64,000 nucleotides of DNA from Gambelia wislizenii (taxonomy: Eukaryota; Chordata; Lepidosauria; Squamata; Crotaphytidae): positions 254,761,187-254,825,186 of the forward strand of contig JAUMIR010000001.1 of NCBI GenBank assembly GCA_030847615.1, written 5' to 3'. Both the position numbers and the translations under genes were made by a program. Positions 29,680 through 45,235 of the stretch are shown one piece after another. The notes beneath the pieces are model-generated. The model was given only the letters and a program-made list of their open reading frames with translations. It was not told the origin of the DNA and searched no databases. Numbering within the stretch: position 1 is the first letter of the stretch; every line of letters begins with the position of its first letter.

Positions 29680-29830
29680 CTCAGTCTGTAGCCCTGATTC
29701 CTGCCACTCAATCTGTGGCCCAGACTGAGACCCAGGCAGTAAACTAGTGGCAGTGGCGGTGGGACGACGCTGCTGCCACTGCAACAGAACTCAGGCAGTC
29801 AAGTGGTGGCAGTGGCAGGGCAACAGAGTG
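29680..29830. repeat. Imperfect short tandem duplication
   Basis: 'caggcagtaaactagtggca' near 29,733 recurs in altered form as 'caggcagtcaagtggtggca' near 29,792. 'cactcagtctgtagcc' is likewise followed by 'cactcaatctgtggcc'. It is a small, decayed minisatellite-like patch with no coding frame. Confidence 0.45.
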
Positions 29831-30580
29831 AGTCACCTTCAGTAATTCCACGAAAAGTGTGGAACACTGTGAAGGGGTAGGAGGAATTTAAATCCACCGG
29901 CCTACCTTACAGGGTTGTCGTGCAGTCTAGTGGGCATTTTTGGGGGAGTTTTTTTAATGGCGCATGGTATGCTGGGTCCAGCTAATAGCCTTCTATTGCT
30001 TCTCTTATTTTTTATTCTCTTTGTAAGACTGAGGAAAATTGTTTTTGAAAACTTGATGGCATGGGGAATATAAAGCAAAATGAGTAGCCCATGCTATTCC
30101 TTCCCCCGGCCCTGACTCAAGAAAGTCGAATCATTCCTCTGCATACTTTTATTCAGAAAATACTCAATATCTGGAACAGAAACACTGTGGAACTCTGTTG
30201 CTCTATTGCCTGTTTATATTTACGTTATTATTTTTGTTTGTTTTTTCCCCTAATAGCACTGTATAAAATTGCAGTGTAAATAACACTTTACTCAAGAGAG
30301 CTTTGTATATATGCATTTTGATTTTTTCATTCACGTATGTATGAGAGCACACCGAAACCAACACTCAAAATCAGATATGCAATAATACTGTTGTTATTAT
30401 CTTCTAAAAGATTACTCTAAATGAACTTACACAAAGATCAAACAGCATACAAATGGATCCACTTTAATTCTAGTGATAGAAATATTGGCACCATCTTAAA
30501 TCTCTAAAAATCATATGACTCTAGAACCCGAAACAGAACCCAGAATGATCTTCATGAAAACATGCCCCTCCTAACTTTAC

Positions 30581-30695
30581 CTCCTCGTGGTAATTCTGTA
30601 TGAAGATATGCCAGGCCTCTAGTTATAGAGTGTGCCAGATGACAGGAGCTCACCCAGTCACTGGCATGAAGACTCAAGTATCTGCACAAAGAACC
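30581..30695 (-). CDS. BMPR2: BMPR2 exon 7 (kinase alpha-D/alpha-E)
   Basis: Encodes [20 protein letters not shown] and [18 protein letters not shown]. This is the hinge and helix E region ahead of the catalytic loop. Acceptor tttcag|ggt, donor gag|gtaaag. The length is 115 bases, ending one base into the Asp codon completed in exon 8. Confidence 0.97.
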
Positions 30696-32607
<1,912 letters not shown>

Positions 32608-33384
32608 TTAGTTCAACTTCTAAACAATGTGAATGATATATTCTGGCCACAATCCAATAAAAACACACACTTAAATCTGTCCATTCAAATGAGCTTGTCA
32701 GTGTTTGCTTGTGGTCCTTCATCTGTTGTGCAGCATTTCATTTTCCTATATACAACATGTATTTCTGGGCAGGACCCAAAAAGTGAAGTGTGAAGAGTGC
32801 TTCTATGTGTGCTAGAGTGGGTTGTCAGTTTGTTCTCCAGCTAACACATCTTGACTTTAAATGAATCCTGTTCCTGAGCGCGCCCCCAATGGCCACGAAG
32901 AGTTTTGCAGAGAGAATAACAAACTAAACATGATATTAACCATGCCTTTGAATCCTGTGATTAAAATACTCTCACTTCCTTTTCTCTTCTTCAAAAAACA
33001 GCAGCAACAGCCCATCCCTCCCCCCAATCAGGACAGATACTTCAGTGTAAAGGAAGAGATTTTAAGTTCTTTCCCCTGTGCTGCTACTGCATTGAAAACC
33101 CAAGTGGCCTTTGCAACAACAGCTGGGATGTGGGTATGGTGAACAGCAGATTCAGGAAGGAATTTTTGTATGGGAAAGTGGCATGGAGAGATGGGGAACA
33201 TTTAATCTACCTGCACAAAGTCTGCAATCTGGATCACCTTTGAGGATGCTGTTACTTTAAAAAGGTGGAGACAGAATCCTGCTCACGTGATTTAATGATG
33301 CAGCTGATGTCAAATCTATTTTATGAAACAGGGCCTCGCTCAAATTAAAATAGTATTTATTATTTGTTTTATTTTATAAAACAA

Positions 33385-33500
33385 ATTAATTTTATTTATA
33401 TCCCGCCTTTCCCCCAGCATCAGACCAAAGGTGGTTTATAGCAAAGATTAAAACAATGCAGCTAAAAGCCTAATGAGAAAAACATTTTTTTTAAAAATGG
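33385..33500. repeat. LINE 3'-end-like repeat
   Basis: 'tttatttatatcccgccttt' is followed by 'cccccagcatcagacc' and then 'ggtggtttata' and A-rich sequence. This is a common antisense 3'-terminal motif of L2/CR1-type elements and dependent SINEs in reptiles. Confidence 0.45.
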
Positions 33501-33770
33501 CTAAATAGGTTATTCCAGTAAAACACTACTAATTTGAAATAGTATAAAAGCATTTTTAAGACATAACAATAACACTTTAAAAAAATCCAGCATGCACACC
33601 CCATGGGTCTCCATGATTATGTTCAAAACAGGTACCCCACAAACTTGTGAATATTAGTAACACATGAACTGAGATCCCACTAGATCTGGGAGAACATAAA
33701 ATTCTGCTCCTTCTCTGGGAGTGCAGAACCCACCTGTTTCCTGTCTCCCATCCCACAGCCATTAGTGGAG

Positions 33771-34045
33771 GTTTTATTTATTTATTTATTTATTTATACC
33801 CCCGCTCTTCAGCCACAAGGCTATCAGAGCGGCTTACACATTGTTTTAAGCAATAGCTATTTACACATCTACACTGCATTAAGCAGTTTCCAATGTGTGT
33901 TAGCTAATTGCCCCCACAAACTGGGTACTCAATTTACCGACTTACGAAAGGATGGAAGGCTGAGTGAACCTTGGAGCCTGCTGGAATCGAACTTGCAACG
34001 TGGTGGCTTGCAGTACTGGCATTTAACCACTGCGCCACCAGGGTG
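33771..34045 (-). mobile_element. tRNA-headed SINE (copy 2)
   Basis: Nearly the same sequence as 19,063-19,341 and in the same orientation. Read on minus, the tRNA-like head sits at the right ('ggtggcgcagtggttaaatg', then 'caagttcgattcc') and a long (TAAA)n tail at the left. The low divergence between the two copies suggests a fairly young family. Confidence 0.85.
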
Positions 34046-34579
34046 TAGTGATCAGCTATGTTACAATGTGTGGATGCACAACAAAGAAGGCATCCTCTCA
34101 AACCTCCCACCCAGCTGCAGAATATAGCTGGCTGCTGCTTGGCTGCTCCCTGCCTTCCTCTAGACACTACATGACTGGGGCGAGTGGGGGGCTGCCAGGA
34201 GACAGGTGGGTTGTGTGGGTAGGGGATCACTGCATTGTGGAGGCAGTGAATACTCCCTTCTCCAAATAACTACTAAAGGACGTAAACAAGCATAATTTGA
34301 GAGGATTCTGACTTTTCCCCACTAAATGACAACTGTAACTGCCAAGTGGAGTTATATCTTCTTTATAAATATTCTCCAGTGACATTACAGGAAAAGCAGT
34401 GCATCCCTTTATCTTTGCCTAGTTCCCAAGAACAATAACAATAAAAATGTACTATCCCACAACATAATTATCAGCCTACTTGCTGATGAAGAAAAAAAAT
34501 TATATACTTATTTGCACTAGACAGAATGAACATCTGGTACTAAACTGAATAGATGATTCATAAATCACGTGAAACATCA

Positions 34580-35874
<1,295 letters not shown>

Positions 35875-35985
35875 CTATAAGCATCCTGTAACCAAAGAAA
35901 AGAGCAACCACCAGAACAGCCAATACAGACACTGACGCCAGAGCGATGACAATGGTTTCATCTCGACGAAGTGAATGAGATGAAT
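35875..35985 (-). CDS. BMPR2: BMPR2 exon 4 (transmembrane helix)
   Basis: Encodes [10 protein letters not shown], then the hydrophobic helix [20 protein letters not shown] and GYRMLI. This is the single membrane-spanning segment of the receptor, with the stop-transfer tyrosine/arginine after it. Acceptor tttcag|at, donor tag|gtaagt. The length of 111 bases and its phases fit the human exon. It is the most 5' BMPR2 exon found in the window; exons 1-3 with the ligand-binding Cys-rich domain were searched for by eye and not seen. Confidence 0.97.
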   Translation of the reverse strand: MHLIHFVEMKPLSSLWRQCLYWLFWWLLFSLVTGCL

Positions 35986-36280
35986 CTGAAAGAAATCACC
36001 GTATCTGTGATGAACTTTTCATATAGAATCAGTTTCTCAGAAGAAATCAAAATACCCAGCAGAAAACAAGTGAAACTGAAGTGTTACCCTAGCAACAGAA
36101 TTATACATCCCTAATAGTTCTTAAAACTTTGAAGTTGATGAGTTGGTTCTAGAAGCAGCCCCTTAAATTACAGATGAGATTTTTTGATGTTGTTCAGTTG
36201 CCTCTCCCGCTACAGGCCCGAATAATACCTCTCCCGCATTTCAGAGCCATCTCACTGGCTGACAGCAATTTGGGAGCAGG

Positions 36281-36325
36281 TATAGTCAGCTGCATCACCT
36301 AAATACCCTAAAGGCACCAGATCCT
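36281..36325 (+). mobile_element. Fragment of 5S-type SINE head
   Basis: 'cctaaataccctaaaggcac' followed by 'cagatcctg' matches the leader seen immediately upstream of the 5S-like body at 36,457 (there 'cctaaatatgctaaaggcac'). It looks like the beginning of a second, truncated copy. Confidence 0.5.
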
Positions 36326-36456
36326 GAAAAAAAATTTTTTTTACTCTTTACATCCACCATGCAGAGCACAACATGCAATCACTTTAGCTCTGATCTAACA
36401 CATTTTTACTCTAAAGTAGCTATTGCAGTGCCTGAAATTGGCACACTACAATGACT

Positions 36457-36678
36457 AGCCTGAGGCCTAAATATGCTAAAGGCACCTAGAAGCTAAGTAG
36501 GGTCAGTCTTGGTTAGTATTTGGGATGGGAGACTGCCAATGAATACCAGATGCTGTAGGCTATATTTCAGAGGAAGGAATTTACCAAACCACCTCTGAGT
36601 TTTCCTTCTGTAAGAAAACTCTGTGAAATTAATGGGGTCACTATAAGCTGGCAGGCAACTTGAGGGCATATACACAGA
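36457..36678 (+). mobile_element. 5S rRNA-derived SINE
   Basis: The body contains the 3' half of 5S rRNA in order, with substitutions: 'gaagctaagtagggtcag', 'ttggttagtatttgggatgg', 'gagactgcc' and 'gatgctgtaggct'. The internal pol III control region of 5S therefore survives. The tail ends in 'gtcactataagctggcag' and 'caacttgaggg', which resembles the Bov-B-type 3' end seen in the tRNA SINEs and Bov-B copy near 58-59 kb. It is a retroposon, not a functional 5S gene: the 5' third is replaced and the rest diverged. Confidence 0.82.
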
Positions 36679-36949
36679 GGGAAGAGAAAAATCAACAAAA
36701 ATCAATTATTTCCCCATTCTGTCTGTGGAATTACTTTGCTGTACCAGAAACTATTCATGGATGGAAGGCGGCCCTTCCTTCTCCAAGAGGAAAATTCTGG
36801 ATCAAACCCTATAGCTTAAATTACAGATGAGAATCTAGGTGTTGGTGATTTTTATGATCAAACAAATCTTTCAAAATTGATTTTTTATGTGATTAAACTA
36901 CTGTCTTGAGAAAATCAATCTGTCAATTTATTCTAAGCACTACATTCAA

Positions 36950-38690
36950 TAAGTGTGATCTCTCTCTGGCTTTTCTTCGCGAACGAAGATTCAGGAAGGA
37001 CTCATCCCGCATTTTCTGCAAGCGTGCTGATGACTAAAAAGGCCAATCTGAGAAAGACAAGTCCGATTGCAGAAAGCACAGCAGAAGGTTTCCTTGGGTG
37101 ATGTTTCCAGGTTGTGATTCTTTCTGCGTTGTTGTTTCTCTTCAAGACTTGTTCGGCGTGAGTTCTCAAATAAGGCTGAAGCATTGTGGATAGTGTGTCT
37201 CCATGCCTCCCGATGTGAGGCCAGGGCAGACCATTGTTGGGGATCAATTTGGCAGAGCCTGAGATGTTGTTTCAGGGAGTCCTTGTATCGCTTTTTTGGA
37301 GCACCCCTCTTACGCTGAACTGTGGTGGGTTCAACATAGAGTACTATTTTGGGGGGACGATGGTCCTCTATCCTAGAAATGTGCCCTGCCCAGCACAGCT
37401 GTGTTCTCAATATCATGGCCTCAATGCTGGTGATCCCTGCTTGCTCAAGGACAACAACATTCGTCACATAGTCAGTCCAGTGTATATTTAGGATTGTGCG
37501 TAAACAGCGCTGATGAAAGCGATCGAGGAGTTGTAAGTGGCGGCGATAGGTGACCCATGTTTCAGATCCATAAAGGAGAACAGACAGTACAATGGCTCTA
37601 TACACACTGATTTTTGTGTTTCGCCTCAGGTGTTTATTACTCCAGACTCTTTTGTGAAGTCTTCCAAATGCACTATGTGCCTTTGCTAATCTATGATCGA
37701 TCTCTTTGTCAATCTCGGCATCTGAGGAGATGATGCTTCCCAGGTAGGTGAATTCCTGAACAGTCTTAAGCACAGAGCTGCCGACGGCAATGTGGGGATG
37801 GTGGTGTTTGTCCTGTGGTCCTGTGGTAAAGAACTTACGTTTTCGTCAGGTTGACTTCCAGAACAAACAGCTCTGCAGCTGTTGCGAAGCAGGATGTGAG
37901 CCGCTTCAGAATTGCTTCTGTGTGGACAACAAGGGCAGCATCATCAGCGAAGAGCAGCTCATGGACTAGATAGTTTAGAGTCTTAGTGCGAGCCCTCAAA
38001 CAGCTTAAGTTAAACAAGCTACCATCAGTATGGTAACGTATATAGATGCCGTCATCTTCTTTGAGCTCTGCCATAGCCCTTTGGAGCATCATGCTGAAGA
38101 AGATTGTAAATAAAGTTGGAGCAAGAACACAACCTTGCTTTACTCCATTAGTTATTAGAAAGGGCTCTGAAAGAGCATCGCCATATCTGACTTGACCACG
38201 CTGGCCCTCGTGTAGCAAGATAATCATTTTAAGGAATTTGGGGGGACATCCTAGTCTTTCCAGGATCTGCCACAGACCTTTTCTACTCACAGTGTCGAAG
38301 GCTTTGGTGAGGTCAACAAATGTTACATAGAGACCCTTGTTCTGCTCTCTACAAATACCATACCTGTAGTACTCCTATTGGCTCTGAAGCCACATTGGCT
38401 TTCAGGAAGAAGTTCTTCTGTAATAGCAGGAACTAATCTGTTCAGGAGTATCCTTGCAAGGACTTTACCAGCAATAGAGAGCAGTGTTATGCCTTGATAG
38501 TTTGAGCAATCGGATTTTGCTCCTTTTTTCTTGTACAGGGTGATGATGACTGCATCTCGGAGATCTGATGGCAGTTCCCCCTTTTCCCAGCAATTCACAA
38601 GGAGTTTGTGGAATTTATCATGGAGTACATGACCTCCGTGTTTCCAAACTTCAGGTGGGATTCCATAAGTGTGATAATCAATAATAAATG
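36950..38690 (-). mobile_element. APE-type LINE, RT and C-terminus, clade uncertain
   Basis: Three frames in series on minus form one RT-bearing protein. 38,598-38,323 has RDAVIITLYKKKGAKSDCSN, YQGITLLS and CGFRANRSTTGMVF. 38,290-37,835 has ITNGVKQGCVLAPTLF and the catalytic LLFADDAALV. 37,773-36,991 has the C-terminal EFTYLGSIIS, LLYGSETW, LCWAGHISRIEDHR and RGAPKKRYKDSLKQHLR blocks, ending in a C-x2-C...H-x-x-x-C zinc-finger-like motif. Frameshifts at about 38,300 and 37,800 break it. The endonuclease domain is absent (5'-truncated near 38,690). The C-terminal signature is frequent in fish and reptile LINEs, but I cannot place the clade with certainty. Confidence 0.8.
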
Positions 38691-40069
38691 AGGTTTGTGA
38701 AAAACTAAAATTGATTTTCGATTTCTAGTTATGAATCAGTTCATATCATGACTTGAATAGCTGGAAAGAGAAAGAACTAGAGGCAGAACTTGGAAAAACT
38801 ATTATCTAATTCGTTAAATTATTAATACATTTGATTATTCTCCAATGTAGCTGGACTCCATAGACTGAATGATTACAAATTAGGTCATCAGAATTTAGAA
38901 GAGACTGGATGGTTCTCTCTCTGCCAGAGTCAGTAAAACAGGAAGAAAATTCTGTATGCAACCCTACAAGAGGAGGATTAGGATTGGAGGAAATGAATCA
39001 TATGGCTATGTGCTAGCATCCAAAATGTCTGCTGCCTCATGGATTTTAAAAGCAAGAACAAATTGATTTTAATTTCTAGTTTTGTATATTATTATTTGGC
39101 TTCCACTATAATTAACCCCTTTGTACTAAGTTGACAAACAACTTGAAGGCATGCACACACACACACACTCCTTTAGTGTGTTTATTGCTTTGACAGTGGG
39201 AGGCACTTGAATAATTCAGTAAAACATTTCCTAAATGCCCTCCAGCCCATTTCTTTTACTCTTGGTTTCTCTTTGTTTTCTCTCCTCTCCCCCACCTGCC
39301 GCCCAGGACACACCTGCTCCAGTGGGTTACACGCTTTGATCAGTGTGGTTGGAGCTATTCAGCCCATTTTACCTGGGTGATGAGAGGGTGGGGAGGAGGT
39401 TTTAGGACTTGGCCGCAGAGGAGCAACAATGCCCACCTGCCAGAGCTTGGGCAGATATTTGAGGCTTCTTTAATGATTATGTACTGATCATCCCTTGAGC
39501 TACATCAATTCCTTCCTAAATACTGCTGTCAACATTTCACATGTGTCATGTAAAACAGGAGGCACAGCAAAATGACTGAGTACAAACATCACTTCATTAG
39601 CCCCATAGTGCAAAATTAAGAGACTGAAACAAACAAGTAAGCTAAAATGGGTGCAGAGAGCAGTGGGGTTCTTAGATGCTTGATCTTTTAACTAGAGATG
39701 CCACTATTTGAAATTGGGATCCCTGGCTTCTGCATGCAGCTCTACCTCTTATCATCCTTTTTCCCTGGAAGGGGAGGGGGCAGTGATTCAGTTGTGCAGG
39801 AAAACGTTCTATATATGATTGAAAGTGCTCAAAACATTTCTGCTAAGACCTCTCCCCATTGAGCCACAGTCTGATTTTTGTAGTCAGCCACTTATTGTTG
39901 CACTTCCACTGGCTCAATGTCCTCTAGGAAACAAATACATTATCCCTCACTAATCTTTATCACTCCTTATTAACTTTTAATAAAGAAGGGGTTTGAAGAG
40001 GAAAGGTATATGTCAGAGAAGGGTGGAAACAATATATATATACAGATCTGTAACTAAACTTAATTTAAG

Positions 40070-40145
40070 AGGTTTATTTATTTATTTATTTATTGTATTT
40101 AATATATCCTGCCTTCCTCCCAAGATAGGATTCAAGGCAGCTGTT
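40070..40145. repeat. TTTA run with LINE 3'-end-like sequence
   Basis: (TTTA)n at 40,073-40,095 is followed by 'tatcctgccttcctcccaag', again an antisense 3'-end motif of reptilian LINE-derived repeats. Too short to classify. Confidence 0.4.
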
Positions 40146-43100
40146 AGATGAGATCCCATACTTTAGAATGGTTCCCAACCAGTTTCCAGATGTGCTGGAC
40201 CTGCACTATCACCAGGCAGCAGCTGTATTGTCAGCTTTGTAGTACGTATAGAAAAAGTATCCAGTTGGGGAAGGCAACTTAAAAATGGCAAAAGGAGCAC
40301 TTTTACAGGTGGCAATATCATGTGTCCTTAGGAGTCAGCAGTGACAATCTCCATGTCATCCTCTGTAAATTCCATGCCCTAATGACAAGTCAGCGAATTA
40401 AATGATTTCAACTATTAATGTTAATGACAACAAATTAACCTCCTGATTTTTAACAGCTAACACCAACAAATTAATACAAACTTAATGTTCCAATCTCTGG
40501 CAGCAACCCATTATTTTTGCCAGTGTTCCTCTTAGTGACATGCAGTATCATTCTCCCCTCACCCCACCCACCCACTATTATACTTTTCTATAACAAATTA
40601 TGAAATTATGAAAAATTTATTAGGGCTGCATGCCCATTAATTTGGAAGAGAAATTGGGCTAACTGCAAGTAACATAGTATCCTCTATCTAGTTGACCAAT
40701 CCTCCCAATTACCAAGAACTACAAACACTTATGCATTAAAAGAAAATGTCCCTCAAAATTGCCTGACAAGAACCTGAGTAGAATGCTGTGTTTCCCCATG
40801 TCTGATAAAGTCCTGTATTTTGCCAACCTCCATTAGCCTCTCCTACTTATTTTTCCTCCTCAAATATTCATATTTTCCTTTTTGTCTAATATATTCCAGC
40901 ATCTTTCTGGATTTAGCTCCTTGTGCACACTTCAGCATCAACTACAGTTGTATGTTCAGACTCCAGTTTTCCTATACAGATTTCTAAAATCCTAAATGTA
41001 AAGACATAGATGACACCGATGATTGTTAATTTTGTTAGCTTAACCTCCTAGTCACAAAGCAGATGGTCATATCCAATTGAGGTTAAATCAGGACCACAGC
41101 TAACCTCGAGCTAGATGACCTTCATATAAAATGACACCATTGTGCAGAACTGTTCTCTAAAACAAATGCTTCTAGTTTCAATAGAAGGATTAGTCTGAAT
41201 TATGTTTCAACAGAAGCACTGGTTTGAATTATGTTTGCCTTGGACACACGAAAATCATTTGTGTCTTCATCCTGCTTTCATTGTTTAGAGTCAATGGATC
41301 TCTAAGAGTAAGAAAATTAGAACATGAACCATTTAATAATGCCCTGTAGTAAATCTGGGTTATGAGTTGAAGGGGGAAAAATAATGCTTAAACATAGTCT
41401 TAATCCTGTCATTGTCTAAGTTTCTGCAGCAATAAGCTGATTTTCTGGCTACAGCATAAATTTAACTGGCCTTTTCACAGTGATGACTTCATTTTAGACT
41501 CAGAGTTAATCAACCAGTTGAAAAAATCATAACAACTGCTATGGACTCTGGATTTAGCAGGTTTAATTCTAATTGATTTTGTGCTACAAATGCAATTAAT
41601 TTATTAACTACTGTACATTGAGATGTTCAAGTGGTACTAAGCATTCAAGTTAAAATTCAAAATCCAAAACAATTTTTCCATATTAAATAAGACATTTTCA
41701 ATAACAACACCGAACAAAAATCTTTATGATTAAGATGTAGCAGGTTTTTTTTAATTACAACATGTTTTAGATTGCAATTCTTGATTATTAGTTGAGACAC
41801 ACATTTTTTAAGAAACACGCCACTTACAAGATGGCAACAAGGAGTATTTTCCACCTGTATATGGAAATTGTTTGCATTCTTCCACTGGTGTGTTATATGG
41901 TTTCAACCTTCATTTATTGGTAAAAATGTTAGGCTGCTTTCCTGTGCAAGTGAAGATTGACAGATATGCCATTCAGCAGCATTGACAAAGGATTTATCAA
42001 ATACTGTACATTTTGCTGCTTGAGCTTTGGCAGAGGCAGCTTACCTTTGACAGAGACAGACTTTGAACTTGAATTGTTTGCTTAAGCACAGCATGGTCCA
42101 AAAAAGGACAGTTTGTGAGATGATGGGGAGGGAGGCTCCCCTGAAATGGTGGGGAAAGGCAGCTCTCTGGCTTGGTTCACAAGACAACACTGGAAACCCT
42201 TTCCCATTAACTCCCCTGGTTCACAGTCTTGATCATGTGCTAATAAAGTATGCTCTTGGACTAGCAAAACTCTAGCAAACTGTAGCCTTGCAAATCAGTT
42301 TATTATTCTCTTTTTATTTTCTAGCAACTTTTCTGTGCAGATAAACGGGAAGAAAGAGCCTCACTTCCACAAATAATTTCTTGCTAGCACTAAGAGACCT
42401 TTCACCTGAATATGCAGCACTATGTGATGAATTTCTCGATATTCCAACTACACATTTCCTTCAAATGTTTAACTGAAGATTAAATATATGACAACAGTCT
42501 GCAAGAATAAACTTGAACTTTTGAGAGTGTTTAATAAAATCATGAAGGGGTAATCAGCCAGCTGGGTTGCCAGGGTTGCTTTCCTTATTCTATGTTTATA
42601 TTTATTCTAGAGTTTTTCTGCCACTGTGTTCAACCACATATTGTTGTACATGTAAAATGGCTGAGTATGCATCCCAGGAGTGGATAAGTCTACCTTTGAA
42701 ATACTCAGAAATATCCACTGGTGCAAATTCTAGAATACACAGTCATGTCTGGGACATGATTTTACACCATATGTTTCCCATATTGTACAAGCTGTGATGG
42801 ATATTAATTTACAAGCCCAGTCGAAATAGCTGATCACCTATAAAGCCCTAAGCAATTTGGGAAAAGAATGTCTAAAGGACTGCCTTCTCCCACACAGACC
42901 TGTTCCAGTTTTAGGCACTAAGTCTGCTAGGCACTAGGAATGCAAGCCTGGTCTCCCTCAGATCAACTTTGCCCCCACCCCCACAATCTGCTTCAAGTGG
43001 TGTGGCTATGAAGAGCTAAGAAGCTCCTGGTTTCATTTTTTGATCAACTGCAGCTGGGTATCTTTTCCACCCCCTAACAAATGGTAGTTAATTTTTATTA

Positions 43101-43425
43101 TAGCCTGTTTGAAACAAGCCAACTTTAAACAATTAATCTATTTTAACAAACCATAATTAATAATAATCAGAATTTAGTGTTTGGCCATAATGCTCAAGTG
43201 AAGTTAATGAGAAACAAAAGCAAAAGCTTTTGATCTCATAACCACACTGGAAACAGGAGGGAACTCAGAAGCAGTTCCCCAGGTATATTGCTGCAGTTCC
43301 CATCATTAAAACTTTCAATTGACTATAACATCTGAAATGGTCCAGTAGAGAAGAAAGCATTAAAACATTGTTATTCAACTTAACATATAGGATGGCTGGG
43401 ATATAAATCTAATAAGTAGACTCAT

Positions 43426-45235
43426 AAAATAATAGAATTGTAGAGTTGGAAGAGACCACAAGGGTCATCCAGCCCAACTCCCTGCCACAGAGGAATACAC
43501 AATCAAAGCCTCCCTGACAGATGGCCATCTAGCCTCTGTTTAAAGACCTCCAAGGAAGGAGACCCCACCACGCTCCGAGGGAGTGTGTTTCACTGCCAAA
43601 CAGCTCTTACTGTCAGAAAGTTCCTTCTAATGTTGCGGTGGAATCTCTATTCCTGGAGCTTGCATCCATTGCTCTGTGTTCTAGTCTCCGGAGCAGCAGA
43701 AAACAAGCTTGCTCCATCCTCAATGTGACACCCCTTCAAATACTTAAACAGGGCTATCATATCGCCCCTTAAACATCTTTTTTCCAGGCTAAACAGACCC
43801 AGCTCTCTAAGTCTTTCCTCATAAGGCATGGTTTCCAGACCTTACACTATTTTAGTCACCCTTCTCTGGACATGCTCCAATTTGTTAATATCCTTTTTGA
43901 ATTGTGGTGCCCAGAACCTGACCAAGTATTCTAGGTGAGGCCTGACCAAGGCAGAATAGAGTGGCACTATGACTTCCCTTGATGTAGACACTATACTTCT
44001 ATTGATGCAGCCCAAAATCACATTGGCCTTTTTAGCTGCCACATCACACTGTTGACTCATGTTCAACTTGTGGTCTACTAGGATTCCTAGATCCCTTTCG
44101 CACGTAGTCTCGTTCAGCCAGGTCTCCCCCATCCTATATCTATGCATTTCATTTTTCCGCCCTAAGTGCAGCACCTTACATTTCTCCGTATTGAATTTCA
44201 TTTTGTTAGCTTTGGCCCAGCTCTCCAGTCTATCCAGGTCATTTTGAATTTTGATCCTGTCCTCTAGGGTATTAGCTACTCCTCCTAATTTGGTGTCATC
44301 GGCAAATTTGATAAGCATGCCCCTAATTCTGTCATCCAAGTCATTGATAAAGATGTTGAATAGCACTGGGCCCAGGACAGAACCCTGTGGCACCCCACTG
44401 GTCACATCCTTCCAAGACGAAGAGGAGCCACTGAGGAGCACCCTTTGGGTTCGGCCGGTCAACCAATTACAAATCCATTGAACAGTTAACTTGTCTAGCC
44501 CACATTTTACAAGCTTGTTTGCAAGAATGCCATGGGGAGCCTTGTCAAAGGCCTTACTGAAACCAAGGTATGCGATATCCACAGCATTCCCTTCATCTAC
44601 CAAGCTGGTAATTTTATCAAAAAAAGAGATCAGATTAGTCTGGCATGACTTGTTTCTCTGAAACCCATGTTGACTTTTTGTGATTATGGCATTGCCTTCT
44701 AAATGTTCACAGACTCTCTGTTTAATGATCTGCTCTAGAATCTTCCCTGGTATTGATGTCAGACTAACTGGACGATAATTGTTGGGATCCTTCCCCCCCT
44801 TTTTTTTTGAAGATGGGGACAATGTTTGCCCTCCTTCCAGTCTGCTGGGACTTCTCGTGTTCTCTAGGAGTTCTCAAAGATTATTGCCAATGGCTCTAAG
44901 ATTACATTTGCCAGCTCTTTTAAAACCCTTGGATGTAGTTCATCTGGTCCTGGAGATTTAAATTCATTTAGATTAAGTAGGTATTCCTCTACTACCTCTT
45001 TGCTTATTCTGTGCTGGATTTCCCCTATTGTGTCCTCTGTTCCATTAGCCTCAGGTTGATCACCCTTTTCCTTTTCTGAAAACACTGAGGCAAAGAAGGT
45101 GTTGAGTAATTCTGCCTTTTCTCTGTCCCCTGTTAGCATTTTGCCATCAAGAATCAAGTATGTTAGGTACTGCCAAGAAGTCACTCTGCATTTGATACCA
45201 GTTCTCAATAACCAGTGGAGAAAGTTTTACTTCAA
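43426..45235 (-). mobile_element. CR1 LINE, 5'-truncated, with RT
   Basis: On minus the element enters within ORF2 (KAELLNTFFASVFSEKEK, then FKSPGPDELHPRVLKELA). It continues through a 326-codon RT frame (44,822-43,842) with NYRPVSLTSIPGKILEQI, SQHGFQRNKSCQTNLISF, VDIAYLGFSKAFDKAPH, GVPQGSVLGPVLFNIFINDL and the catalytic KFADDTKLGG. The C-terminus ([30 protein letters not shown]) lies at 43,829-43,647. The 3' UTR ends near 43,426 in the CR1-typical 'gagttggaagagaccacaag' region. There are frame breaks near 44,830 (at a poly-T/C run) and 43,835. The RT catalytic FADD is intact, but the endonuclease half is missing. Confidence 0.92.
43842..44822 (-). pseudogene. CR1 reverse transcriptase frame
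   Basis: The longest single frame of the CR1 copy (326 codons) covers RT fingers to thumb and the following ORF2 linker. LQ-type blocks (VQWICNWLTGRTQRV, DLDRLESWAKANKMKFN, CKVLHLGRKNEMHRY, ERDLGILVDHKLNMSQQC) are all in CR1 order. It starts downstream of the true ORF2 start and is therefore only a remnant. Confidence 0.88.

Noticed and set aside
36457..36678. Possible 5S rRNA gene
   Set aside because: Only the later part of 5S is present, with many changes, and it is fused to a SINE tail; it is a retroposon.
42840..43090. Repeat-like phrase beginning 'taaagccctaagcaatttgg'
   Set aside because: It resembles a phrase seen in some reptile repeats, but I could not define ends, family or coding frame.
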